Assembly: GCA_021826035.1 (NCBI GenBank)
Contig: JAKBBE010000037.1
Coordinates: 1 to 24,780 of the forward strand
Length of the DNA: 24,780 bases
Direction of reading: 5' to 3'
From: Pseudomonadota bacterium
GTDB taxonomy: Bacteria > Pseudomonadota > Gammaproteobacteria > Steroidobacterales > Steroidobacteraceae
Shown here: positions 7,945 through 15,265 of the stretch, piece after piece
Numbering within the stretch: the stretch's first letter is position 1
Layout of the letters: each line of letters starts with the position of its first letter
Notes under the pieces: generated by a model
What the model was told of the DNA's origin: nothing
The model's database searches: none
Seen by the model: only the letters and a program-made list of their open reading frames with translations
Position numbers and translations under genes: made by a program

Positions 7945-8649
7945 TCAGCCCCGGGGCAGTGCCGACCCGCCGTGGATCAGATCCGGGTCCTGGGCGTCCT
8001 GGCGGCCGTAGCTGCGGAATTTCTCCAGCACGCGCTCCATCTCCAGAGCATCCAGCGTGCCCACAGCGCCGATCGCGAGCGCCGTGACGTACTGCGCGGC
8101 GAGGTTTTCCACCTCCCCGGCCAAGGCGAGCGCCGCGGACAGGTCGGCACCGAGGGCAATGATGCCGTGGTGCGCCAACAGGCAAGCCCGTCGATCGCGT
8201 AGCGCATCGAGCGCCGAGTCCGATAGCGCCTGCGTTCCGAATGTGTGGTACGCCGCGCAGCGGATGTCGGGGCCGCCGACCACCGCGACCATGTAGTGGA
8301 AGGCCGGAATGCCCCGCCCGGTGCAGGCGAGCGCCGTGGCGTAGCGCGAGTGGGCATGGACTATGGCGCCCGCTTCGGGTCGCGCGGCGAGGATGTCGCG
8401 GTGGAACCGCCACTCGCTCGAGGGTCGCCGTCGACCGTACCAGCGACCATCGACACGCATCAGCGGAATATCCTCCGGCTCGAGCGAGGCGTACGGGAGT
8501 CCCGTGGGGCTGACGAAAAACGACTCGGAATCGCGTCGCACACTGACGTTGCCCGAGGTGCCGTGCGTGAGCCCCTGACGCTGCAGCTCGCGGCACGCCT
8601 CGATGAGCGCCCGTCTGAGCATCACCTCATCCTGCCCCGTAGTGCTCAC
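7945..8649 (-). CDS. Class II (zinc) aldolase, Ald2/FucA-like, probable 5-(methylthio)ribulose-1-phosphate aldolase
   Basis: This 234-residue aldolase/adducin-fold enzyme carries GTSGNVSVR at 30-38, [15 protein letters not shown] at 47-61, PSSEWRFH at 76-83 with the likely catalytic Glu79, the metal ligands HAH at 98-100, and LLAHHG at 157-162. The PSSEWRFH and SPTGLPY patterns follow fuculose-1-phosphate aldolase rather than the dehydratase MtnB of the same fold. The GTG start at 8649 overlaps the TGA stop of mtnA (GTGA) and has GGAG eight nt upstream, so I prefer it to the longer frame beginning at 8700. With MtnA it would split methylthioribulose-1-phosphate (or the deoxy analogue) into dihydroxyacetone phosphate and an aldehyde. 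Generic FucA activity is the alternative. Confidence 0.82.
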   Translation of the reverse strand: MSTTGQDEVMLRRALIEACRELQRQGLTHGTSGNVSVRRDSESFFVSPTGLPYASLEPEDIPLMRVDGRWYGRRRPSSEWRFHRDILAARPEAGAIVHAHSRYATALACTGRGIPAFHYMVAVVGGPDIRCAAYHTFGTQALSDSALDALRDRRACLLAHHGIIALGADLSAALALAGEVENLAAQYVTALAIGAVGTLDALEMERVLEKFRSYGRQDAQDPDLIHGGSALPRG

Positions 8650-9731
8650 GCGGCGCGCTCCGGATACAGCTGCAGCAAGCCCGAGCGGCTCGCCGCGCAC
8701 ACGCCGCGCTCAGTGATCAGTCCCGTGACGAGCCGACCCGGCGTGACGTCGAAGGCGAGATTGAGCACAGCGCTGCCTTCCGGCACGACGCGTACCCGCT
8801 CGATCGCTCCGGCCCCGGTGCGCCCAGTGAGATGCGTGACTTCCTCGGCATCGCGGGCCTCGATCTCGATGGCCCGTCCGTCCTCGAGGCTCCAGTCGAT
8901 GGTGCTCACCGGCAGCGCGGCATAGAAGGGCACACCGTTGTCGTGCGCGGCAAGCGCCTTCAGGTACGTGCCGACCTTGTTGCATACGTCCCCGGCGGCC
9001 GTCGTGCGATCGCTGCCGACAATGGCCAGATCGACCTCACCGTGCTGCATCAGGTGCCCGCCCAGGTTGTCGACGATCACCGTGTGCGGCACGCCGTGGG
9101 CGCCCAACTCAAACGCGGTCAGCGAGGCGCCCTGATTGCGCGGGCGGGTCTCATCGACCCACACGTGCACCTCGATGCCGGCATCGTGGGCCGCGTAGAC
9201 CGGCGCCAGCGCTGTGCCCCAATCGACGCACGCCAGCCACCCCGCATTGCAATGGGTGAGCACGTTCACCCGACGGTCGACCTTCCCAGCAAGCTCGCCG
9301 ATGATCCTCGCCCCGTGCGCCCCGATAGCACGGCACTGGGCCACGTCCTCCTCGCAGATCCGCCCCGCTTCCGCGAAAGCCCTCTGCGCACGCTCGCTCA
9401 CCGGTCGGGGCGCAATCACCTGACGCACCCGCTCGAGCGCCCAGGCAAGGTTGACGGCAGTCGGTCGAGTCGCGCGCAGCACCCGCGCGGCCTCGCCGAT
9501 GTGTTCATCGGACGCATCCGCGCGCAGCGCAAGCGCTAGGCCGTAGGCGGCCGTCGCGCCGATCAATGGCGCGCCCCGCACGACCATGGAGCGAATCGCG
9601 TGCGCGGCATCCTCGAGGCTCATCAGATCGAGCGTCACGAACTCGAACGGCAATCGGGATTGATCGATAACCCGCACCGCCCCCGAGGGCAGCGGCCAGA
9701 TCGTGCGGTAAGCGGTGCCGGAGACTTTCAT
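8646..9731 (-). CDS. mtnA: S-methyl-5-thioribose-1-phosphate isomerase MtnA
   Basis: This 361-residue enzyme isomerises the aldose 5-methylthioribose-1-phosphate to the ketose in the methionine/adenosyl salvage pathway. Family signatures are [13 protein letters not shown] at 52-64, THCNAGWLA at 159-167 with catalytic Cys161, and [18 protein letters not shown] at 239-256 with catalytic Asp241. Its relatives include the eIF2B-like subunits, but the Cys/Asp pair and the length identify MtnA. It is the first gene of a two-gene minus-strand unit and its stop overlaps the start of the aldolase gene. No mtnB, mtnC or mtnD is visible nearby. It diverges from the HD-GYP gene with 86 nt between the starts. 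Confidence 0.93.
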   Translation of the reverse strand: MKVSGTAYRTIWPLPSGAVRVIDQSRLPFEFVTLDLMSLEDAAHAIRSMVVRGAPLIGATAAYGLALALRADASDEHIGEAARVLRATRPTAVNLAWALERVRQVIAPRPVSERAQRAFAEAGRICEEDVAQCRAIGAHGARIIGELAGKVDRRVNVLTHCNAGWLACVDWGTALAPVYAAHDAGIEVHVWVDETRPRNQGASLTAFELGAHGVPHTVIVDNLGGHLMQHGEVDLAIVGSDRTTAAGDVCNKVGTYLKALAAHDNGVPFYAALPVSTIDWSLEDGRAIEIEARDAEEVTHLTGRTGAGAIERVRVVPEGSAVLNLAFDVTPGRLVTGLITERGVCAASRSGLLQLYPERAA

Positions 9732-9817
9732 GGCCCCTAGTGTAGCGCGGCGTCGGCCCCGACGGTCCGGCGGCCCCTGAGCAGATTTCCGTTGCGATCG
9801 GCGGCCATCTGGCTATC

Positions 9818-10654
9818 ATGTTGCGCCGTGCCAGACACAAAAGCGCGGCAGCACCTTGGCTCGGTCGCTTGCCGTTGCCGTCAAAGGGTGACGCATTGGC
9901 TCCTACCGCCGAATCACACGACCAGACCCAGCAGGCGATCGAAGAGGCGCTCCATCGGACGCGTCACGCGCTGATCCAGACCATTCACGCGGTGAGTGCG
10001 ATCGCCAGCCGCAGCGACCGGCACACGGCCCTGCACCAGGAGCAGGTCGCCGCGCTCGCCGCGAGAATCGGCCAACGGCTGGGGTTAGATGCACATCAAC
10101 TGGAAGGCCTCTACCTCGGCGCGCTCGTGCACGATATCGGCAAGATTGCCGTACCGGCCGAGCTCATCTCGAAACCCGGGAGACTCTCGCCCGAGGAGTT
10201 CGCACTCGTCAAGACGCACGCGCAGGCCGGGGTCGATATGCTGCGGAACGTGAATCTGCCCTGGCCCATACAAGCGATCATTGGCCAGCACCACGAGCGC
10301 CTCGACGGATCAGGCTACCCGCTCGGTCTGGCTGGCGAGGCAATCGCGATCGAAGCGCGCATCTGCGCGGTGGCGGACGTATTCGAGGCCATCTGTCAAC
10401 CACGCCCTTACCGCGAGGCGCGCGGATGTGCGCAGGCACTTGCACAGCTCGAGCATGGCGCCGGCAGCGCTTACGATCGTGAGGCAGTCGAGGCGCTGGA
10501 ATCCCTCGTACGACAAGCCGGCGGAGAGGACTTCTGGGCGTATATCGACGCCGCGGATTTCTCCTCAACCGTAATCCTCTCGCAGCTACCGAACGTGGAG
10601 CGCACCGACGAGCACACGGATGGCGCTCTCGCTCCGCGCCACGGGCAAGCATGA
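9818..10654 (+). CDS. HD-GYP domain protein, probable cyclic-di-GMP phosphodiesterase
   Basis: This 278-residue protein is mostly a single HD-GYP domain, which hydrolyses cyclic di-GMP in the cytoplasm. Key residues are the HDIGK motif at 105-109, His134, HHERLDGSGYP at 158-168 (the GYP signature), and Asp187 in VADVFEA. No receiver, PAS or membrane segment precedes it. The first 30 or so residues are basic and non-conserved. The ATG at 9818 lacks a good ribosome-binding site, whereas an in-frame TTG at 9896 has AAAGGG seven nt upstream and may be the true start. The stop overlaps the start of the HDOD gene (ATGA), so the two are probably translated together. Confidence 0.88.
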   Translation: MLRRARHKSAAAPWLGRLPLPSKGDALAPTAESHDQTQQAIEEALHRTRHALIQTIHAVSAIASRSDRHTALHQEQVAALAARIGQRLGLDAHQLEGLYLGALVHDIGKIAVPAELISKPGRLSPEEFALVKTHAQAGVDMLRNVNLPWPIQAIIGQHHERLDGSGYPLGLAGEAIAIEARICAVADVFEAICQPRPYREARGCAQALAQLEHGAGSAYDREAVEALESLVRQAGGEDFWAYIDAADFSSTVILSQLPNVERTDEHTDGALAPRHGQA

Positions 10655-11601
10655 CAGTGCCCGGCACGACCGGCGAGCACGACCTGCCGTTACGGGCCGA
10701 AAGAGCCCAGGCCATTGCCGAACGCGTAGAAACCCTGCCGCTGCTTCCAGGCGTCGTCATGCGCCTGCTGAGCCTGGATCCGGACTCCGAGCGGTATTTC
10801 GACGACCTTGTCAACATCGCGAGCAGCGAGCCGAGCTTCGCCGTGCGCGTCCTGCGATGCGCGAACAGTGCGGCCAGCGCCCCGGGCCAACCCATTACGA
10901 GTCTCACGCAAGCGGCCAACCGCATCGGCGCAGCGCGGTGCGGACAGCTCGCCATGGCAGTGGCCGTTGCTCGGGTTTTCTTGCCGCGCACTCGTGAACA
11001 ACGCGAGCTGTGGGCGCACTCATTGCGGGTTGCCTCGCTGTCACGGCTGATCGCTGCCTCGAGCGGGGCGCGGGCCGAAATATGCGAAGCAGCCTATACG
11101 GGCGGATTGGTGCACGATATCGGCCGCTTCGCAATGTTTGAGCAGGTGACCACCGATTTCGATCGTGTCGCCGAAGCAGAATGGGAGACGCCACAGGCAT
11201 TGCTCGAGGTGGAGGAGGAGCTCCTCGGGTACGATCACACGCGCGTCGGCCAATTGATCTGCGAGCATTGGGGCCTGCCCGCACCACTGGTCGAAATCGT
11301 CCGCCACCACCATCGTCCCGCCAAGAGCTGCGAACACCCCGATTACAGGACATTGAATATAGGCACGATACAATTGGCGGATTGTGTCGCCATTCATGTC
11401 GAGCGGCACCCCGGAAACCTCAATACCTCGCACCAGGCCCGCGTGCTCGCGCTGGGTGCAGACGTGGAGCGGGCTGCTCCCGGGACTGATGCGCACATGC
11501 TCGAATTTCTTGCGGAAAAGCTGCCTGATCTCGAGCAGCAAGTAGACTTCACCCTCACCGGAACATTGGGGCTCTCGACGCTCCCGAAGCACTCGGCGTA
11601 A
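10651..11601 (+). CDS. HDOD domain protein
   Basis: This 316-residue protein has an HDOD domain over roughly residues 25-230. The opening LPLLPGVVMRLL (29-40), the block SEPSFAVRVLRCANSA (59-74) and the internal GLVHDIGRFAMFE (152-164) are typical. His155/Asp156 keep the HD pair, which many HDOD proteins lack. HDOD proteins are non-enzymatic or unknown-activity signalling modules often genetically linked to c-di-GMP control and chemotaxis or motility. The ATG overlaps the upstream HD-GYP stop by four bases, so the pair is a translationally coupled unit. The function is inferred from domain and linkage only. Confidence 0.87.
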   Translation: MTVPGTTGEHDLPLRAERAQAIAERVETLPLLPGVVMRLLSLDPDSERYFDDLVNIASSEPSFAVRVLRCANSAASAPGQPITSLTQAANRIGAARCGQLAMAVAVARVFLPRTREQRELWAHSLRVASLSRLIAASSGARAEICEAAYTGGLVHDIGRFAMFEQVTTDFDRVAEAEWETPQALLEVEEELLGYDHTRVGQLICEHWGLPAPLVEIVRHHHRPAKSCEHPDYRTLNIGTIQLADCVAIHVERHPGNLNTSHQARVLALGADVERAAPGTDAHMLEFLAEKLPDLEQQVDFTLTGTLGLSTLPKHSA

Positions 11602-11857
11602 CACCAGATCCGAAGTCCAGCCACCGCCGTCGGCCGCCTTGTAGCGATATTACGCACGATGGATCGGCGCTCTCCGCCGCATCAGCGTCAGGCTCTCGCG
11701 AACAGACGCCGCGCGGTGCGAGTACGGTCGTTTTCAGCGTTGATCCCGATTCGACAATCGAGTCCAGCCGAGCGCTGAGGACCCGCCAACTTGCCTCGAT
11801 TGTCTCCTGCTGTCGAGCGTTGCGCGGCATAGAGTGTGCGTTGGCCGTTACGGCGAC
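11602..11857. other. Gap of 256 nt with a spaced 10-bp inverted repeat
   Basis: No recognisable gene. GACAATCGAG at 11753-11762 is repeated in inverted orientation as CTCGATTGTC at 11795-11804, with a 32-nt spacer. This could be a 3'-end structure shared by the convergent HDOD and toxin transcripts, or chance. No T tract follows it. Confidence 0.35.
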
Positions 11858-12271
11858 TTATCGCAATGGCCCGCAAACACGATGGCGAAGCACCGGAGTC
11901 GTCCGCACTGCGGTCATCGCAGGGGACAGCGCGCGAGCTGAATACCACCCATCGTCCGCTTCCTGCATCCACGCCGGGATATCGCGTGCGCCATGCACCA
12001 CGCGCCAGACGTCGATACATTCCTCTGTTTCGACATAGAACACGAAGTACGGGAAGCGTCGCAGCCGCCATGAACGCACGCGCGGCAGATTCAGCTCGGC
12101 GGCGAAGAGTAAGGAGCCGCCAGCCGGATGCCGGCTGATGTGGCGGTATGTGCCTTCAAACGCGTCCACGAACCTCAGCGCAACCTGATCACCGGCCTCG
12201 TACAGACAATGGGCAATGGCCTCATCGACATCGCGGTTGGCCAACTTACGTGGGACAACCGGCTTCGCCAT
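11858..12271 (-). CDS. RelE/ParE-family toxin with unusual C-terminal extension
   Basis: Residues 1-107 of this 137-residue frame match the ParE/RelE fold: an N-terminal helix-rich part (DEAIAHCLYEAGDQVALRFV), then RSWRLRRFPYFVFYV and the final strand IDVWRVVHGARDIPAWM that normally ends such toxins. The remaining 30 or so residues (from about GWYSARALSP) have no family counterpart, suggesting the native stop was lost. The ATG overlaps the antitoxin stop in TAATG, the standard antitoxin-toxin arrangement. ParE toxins act on DNA gyrase and RelE toxins on ribosome-bound mRNA; which applies here cannot be told. The partner antitoxin gene is interrupted by a nonsense codon, so the toxin may be inactive, tolerated or silenced. 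Confidence 0.75.
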   Translation of the reverse strand: MAKPVVPRKLANRDVDEAIAHCLYEAGDQVALRFVDAFEGTYRHISRHPAGGSLLFAAELNLPRVRSWRLRRFPYFVFYVETEECIDVWRVVHGARDIPAWMQEADDGWYSARALSPAMTAVRTTPVLRHRVCGPLR

Positions 12272-12525
12272 TAGCGTCGCCGTTCGCTCGTCCGCTTGGC
12301 ACGAGTGAGGCCGCGCAGTCCGTTGAAGTACTTCGCATCTGCCGGGTCCGACGGCGGAGAAGCAGCTCCAGCCAGCAGAAGCTCGCGCAGACGCAGTTGA
12401 TCCTGATGTCTACGGATCAACTCGCGCACGTATTCGCTACCCGTGCCGTGACCACGCTTGAGCTACTCATCGACAAATCGTTTGAGCTCGACGGGAAGCG
12501 AAATGTTCATCGTACTCATATCCAT
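12271..12525 (-). pseudogene. ParD-like ribbon-helix-helix antitoxin interrupted by an in-frame TAG
   Basis: Reading leftward from ATG at 12525 (or the better conserved MNISLP start at 12510) gives MNISLPVELKRFVDE, then TAG at 12463-12465, then LKRGHGTGSEYVRELIRRHQ and about 40 more residues to a TAA at 12271-12273. ParD/CopG-type antitoxins read MNxSLPxELKxFVDEQVxxGxYGTxSEYVRELIR, so the TAG sits exactly where a Gln codon (CAG) is expected. No frameshift is needed to continue. The terminal TAA overlaps the toxin ATG. Options are a true nonsense mutation, amber suppression, re-initiation downstream (for example at the GTG in SEYVREL) that yields only the toxin-binding part, or a sequencing error. 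Confidence 0.8.
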
Positions 12526-12744
12526 ACCCTGTACTTCCCTTGGAAAACAAGTGGCCATGCACTCCTGAGGCGCGGGCGGCACCTTCCTTATCAGTGCACA
12601 GAGCGCCCAGGAGTCTTGGCCGCTCAGCGCGACGGTCATACGCCCCGCCCGCATCGCGATCATGGTGTGTGCGCACTGCGGACACACCCGATGCCTGCCG
12701 CGCCACCGCGGCACATTCATGGGACCGCACTTAAGTCCGCGCCT
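12526..12744. other. Unassigned gap between antitoxin remnant and kinase remnant
   Basis: No gene can be supported. A minus-strand frame here contains CPQC, and a plus-strand frame contains CAHC from the same bases, but neither has a ribosome-binding site or a recognisable family. The plus-strand frame runs into the kinase remnant without a conserved upstream part, so the kinase 5' end appears to have been lost at about 12730. Confidence 0.4.
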
Positions 12745-13175
12745 GCTGCCGGACAAGCCCGCTCGGGCGCAGCGTGAGATCCAGGAGGTGGAGCAGACCG
12801 CCCGGCGTGCGCTCGCCGAGGTACGCCAGACCATCCGCGGCTATCGCACCGAGGGGCTGGCCGCCGAGCTGTCCTGCGCCGAGCAGACCCTCGCCCTCGC
12901 CGGGGTGCGCCTGGAATGCACCGCCGCGCCCCCCGCATCGCCCCGCCCATCGAGAGCACGCTCTCGCTCGGGCTGCGCGAGTCTGTCACCAACATCGTGC
13001 GCCATGCACGGGCGGCACGCTGCCGGCTCACCATCGCCGAGCAGCCCGGCCGCATTCTGTTCGAGATCACCGACGACGGCCGGGGCGGGATCGAGCACGA
13101 GGGCAGCGGACTACGTGGCATGTGCGCGCGGCTCGAGACCCTCGGCGGTGAGCTCGCCATCGACTCGCGCCCGGG
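12745..13175 (+). pseudogene. Remnant of a DesK/NarX-like sensor histidine kinase (C-terminal part only)
   Basis: The frame at 12745-12920 reads RLLPDKPARAQREIQEVEQTARRALAEVRQTIRGYR, the helix after the phospho-accepting His of HisKA_3 kinases, then GLAAELSCAEQTLALAGVRL. The match moves to another frame near 12920-12940 and resumes as IESTLSLGLRESVTNIVRHARA with the N-box, ITDDGRGG (G1 box) and GSGLRGMCARLETLGGEL (G2 box) to IDSRPG. The sensor and membrane domains and the His-box are missing, so the 5' end is deleted; a frameshift separates the two halves; the 3' end is fused to the regulator remnant. It cannot make a working kinase. It was presumably paired with the regulator downstream. Confidence 0.82.
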
Positions 13176-13586
13176 TCGAGTGCGGCCGCAAGGCGCTGGC
13201 GGCTGTGACGGACACGCGCCCCGATGTGCGGGTGACCGACATCGAGATGCCGGAGGTGACCGGTCTCACGCTGGCCGCCGAGGTCCGAGCGCGCCATCCC
13301 GACACCCAGGCGGTGATCCTCACCACCTTTGCCCGTCCGGGCTATCTGCGTCGGGCGCTGGAAACACGAGCCAATGGCTACCTGCTGAAGGACCGAGCCG
13401 CTCACCGAGCGCGAGCGGCAGATCCTCTGGCGCACCGGCGAAGGCCGCTCGGGGGCAGAGATCCCGGCCGAGCTGGCTCTCTCGGAGGGCACCGTGCGTA
13501 ATTACCTCTCCGAGGCCATCAGCAAGCTCGGTGCAGCCAACCGTATCGAGGCGGCGCGCATTGCGCGGCAGAACGGCTGGCTGTCG
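13175..13586 (+). pseudogene. Remnant of the cognate NarL/DesR-family response regulator
   Basis: This begins abruptly at VECGRKALAAV, lacking about the first 35 residues of the receiver. It continues through RPDVRVTDIEMPEVTGL (phospho-acceptor Asp present) and VILTTFARPGYLRRALETRANGYLLKD. At about 13392-13400 the inter-domain linker is missing and the frame changes. The LuxR-type DNA-binding domain follows: LTERERQILWRTGEGRSGAEIP, then ALSEGTVRNYLSEAISKLGAANRIEAARIARQNGWL. At least two internal deletions are therefore visible (kinase/regulator junction and linker), while the surviving blocks remain well conserved, which points to recent decay by deletion rather than slow drift. Confidence 0.82.
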
Positions 13587-13650
13587 CTCACGGCCGGCCG
13601 GCCCGGCGTACTATGCTCATACGCCCGTGTATCGCGCCCGACAGGCTCCG

Positions 13651-13744
13651 GGGAGGCTCGCCGGCATGATCGACGTGCAGAAACTGACACGCAAGTTCGG
13701 CGAGTTTGTTGCCGTGCACGACATCTCGTTTCAGGTCGAGCGGG
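13651..13744 (+). repeat. Left copy of a 94-bp direct repeat (ABC ATPase gene start)
   Basis: This is identical to 24633-24726 except at four positions (about 96%). It covers the ribosome-binding site GGGAGG and the first 26 codons of an ABC ATPase gene. Weaker similarity extends about 40 nt further upstream. All four differences fall at third codon positions: three are silent and one changes Asn to Lys. Similarity ends sharply after 13744. Confidence 0.9.
13666..13744 (+). pseudogene. Truncated 5' end of an ABC transporter ATPase gene
   Basis: ATG at 13666 with GGGGAGG upstream opens a frame, MIDVQKLTRKFGEFVAVHDI followed by SFQVER, that is clearly the N-terminus of an ABC ATPase. It is cut just before the GEIFAFLGPNGAGKTT segment, so it has no Walker A, Walker B or signature motif. 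It sits about 80 nt after the regulator remnant, the order expected for a two-component system that controls an ABC exporter. A near-identical and apparently intact gene start lies at 24648. Confidence 0.85.
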
Positions 13745-14262
13745 CCGCCCGCAATCACCGTGATCCAGGGACGGCTCGTCGCAGAGTTCGCGGACCCCTG
13801 CCCGACCGCCATTGCGAATGCAGCTATCGCGAATGCCAGTTGCTGCATCACCGCGCTCAGACACACAAGCAAACCGACCCGATGCGCCAGGCAACACCAA
13901 ACTATCGCAAGGTCATGAGCTTCCTGCGGTTTCCAGACCAGTACTCCCAGATGCCGATCGACCTCAACGTCCACCATTAGCCGTCCCTTTGCGCACAGGC
14001 AGCGAAGAGTTACCCGAAACCGAACTCACTACTGGGCGAAAATCGATTCCTGCAAGCCCGCTCCATCAATGTGAGGGATACAAATCCGACCGCGAAGGCA
14101 CGCGGCAGGCTCCGGCTCAAGCCCACCAACGCTGCCCCGCAACGTGTGCTTCCTGCCGCCCTCCCTGTGCGCCACGACGCGCCTGCCGCACGAAGCCCCG
14201 GAGGGGATTGGTGCGCGCCAGATCCATCCGTCCGAACGATGCAAGGGGGACTCCCATCGCAC
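13745..14262. other. Unassigned 518-nt stretch at the left edge of the putative island
   Basis: It follows the breakpoint in the ABC gene and precedes the quinone oxidoreductase stop. A minus-strand frame starting at 13977 has two hydrophobic segments, but it reads antisense into the ABC fragment and matches nothing I recognise. Short plus-strand frames are equally uninformative. It may be the eroded end of inserted DNA, or the 3' untranslated part of the minus-strand operon. No inverted repeat typical of an insertion sequence was seen. Confidence 0.4.
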
Positions 14263-15261
14263 CTAAGGCAGCAATAGAATCGCACCGGAGGATTTTCGCG
14301 ACTCAAGCAGAATATGGGCCTCAGCGGCCTGGGCGAGCGGCAGGCGGACAATGGCCGGCTTACGGATGATGCCAGCACCAATGGCCTCAAACACCTGCTC
14401 CGCCATGCGCTCGAGAGAGACGCGATCGCGAATGTAATGGAAAAGCATAGGACGCACGACTGCATTCGAACGCGCCGCCAACAATGCGGGACTGAATGGC
14501 TCAACGGGGCCCGAAGACTGTCCGAAATTCACCAGCACCCCACAATAGGCCAGGCACTTCAGAGAACCGAGGAACGTACTCGCGCCCACCGAGTCGTACG
14601 CGACGTTCACACCCGCGCCGGACGTGATCGCCGCAACCCGCTCCACGAAATCCTCCCGACCGTAGTGGACGACATGGTCTGCACCGCACTGCCGCGCGAT
14701 GTGCATCTTGTCATCCGAACCCACCGTCGCAATCACCGTGGCGCCGAGATGCTTTGCCCACCTCACCAAGGGTTGTCCGACGCCGCCGGCTGCCGCATGA
14801 ATAAGCACCACTTCGCCTGCACGCACCGCATGCACGTTTCGCACAAGCATGCAGGCCGTAAATCCCTTTATGGTCAAGCTCGCCGCAACATCGTCCGACA
14901 CCATGTTCGGCACGCGCACAGCCAAGCGCGCCGGCAGTCTGCGCCGCTGCGCATACGCGCCGTAGCGCTCATCGATATAGGTGACGCGATCGCCGACCGA
15001 GAAGCCATAAACTTCTGCGCCAACTTTCTCGACGATACCAACACCCTCCACGCCAGGAATTCCAGGCAGCTGTAGCGTCTTATACAAACCCGAACGCACG
15101 TACGTATCGTGAAAATTCACCCCGATCATCGTGTGCCGAATCACCAGCTCGCCATGCCCCGGATCGCCTACCGCAACCGTCTCCCAGAGCAGACTGTCCG
15201 GTCCGCCCGGTTCGCGCAACACAATTGCGTGCGGCACGATGCCTCCCTCATCGCGTGCCAT
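14263..15261 (-). CDS. NADPH:quinone oxidoreductase family protein (zinc-independent MDR)
   Basis: This 332-residue medium-chain dehydrogenase/reductase of the quinone oxidoreductase (Qor) type has an N-terminal GroES-like part (GIPGVEGVGIVEKVG at 67-81, GDRVTYID at 90-97) and a Rossmann fold with HAAAGGVGQPLVRWAKHLGA at 155-174 for NADPH. The Cys/His ligands of zinc alcohol dehydrogenases are absent, as is normal for Qor. The start at 15261 has a very strong GGAGGAG about seven nt upstream and lies four nt after the aminotransferase stop; longer frames reaching 15366 overlap that gene and are less likely. It is the last gene of the minus-strand operon. The substrate is presumably a quinone or an enone intermediate and cannot be determined from the sequence. 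Confidence 0.88.
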   Translation of the reverse strand: MARDEGGIVPHAIVLREPGGPDSLLWETVAVGDPGHGELVIRHTMIGVNFHDTYVRSGLYKTLQLPGIPGVEGVGIVEKVGAEVYGFSVGDRVTYIDERYGAYAQRRRLPARLAVRVPNMVSDDVAASLTIKGFTACMLVRNVHAVRAGEVVLIHAAAGGVGQPLVRWAKHLGATVIATVGSDDKMHIARQCGADHVVHYGREDFVERVAAITSGAGVNVAYDSVGASTFLGSLKCLAYCGVLVNFGQSSGPVEPFSPALLAARSNAVVRPMLFHYIRDRVSLERMAEQVFEAIGAGIIRKPAIVRLPLAQAAEAHILLESRKSSGAILLLP

Positions 15262-15265
15262 AAGC

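Noticed and set aside
11555..11830. Minus-strand frame of 91 codons downstream of the toxin
   Set aside because: It overlaps the end of the HDOD gene, lacks a ribosome-binding site, and shows no recognisable domain.
12541..12730. CxxC-containing frames that could suggest a small zinc protein
   Set aside because: CPQC on the minus strand and CAHC on the plus strand come from the same bases. There is only one Cys pair and no ribosome-binding site.
13588..13977. Minus-strand frame with two hydrophobic segments, considered as a small membrane protein
   Set aside because: Half of it is antisense to the ABC and regulator remnants, and the hydrophobic half matches no known family.
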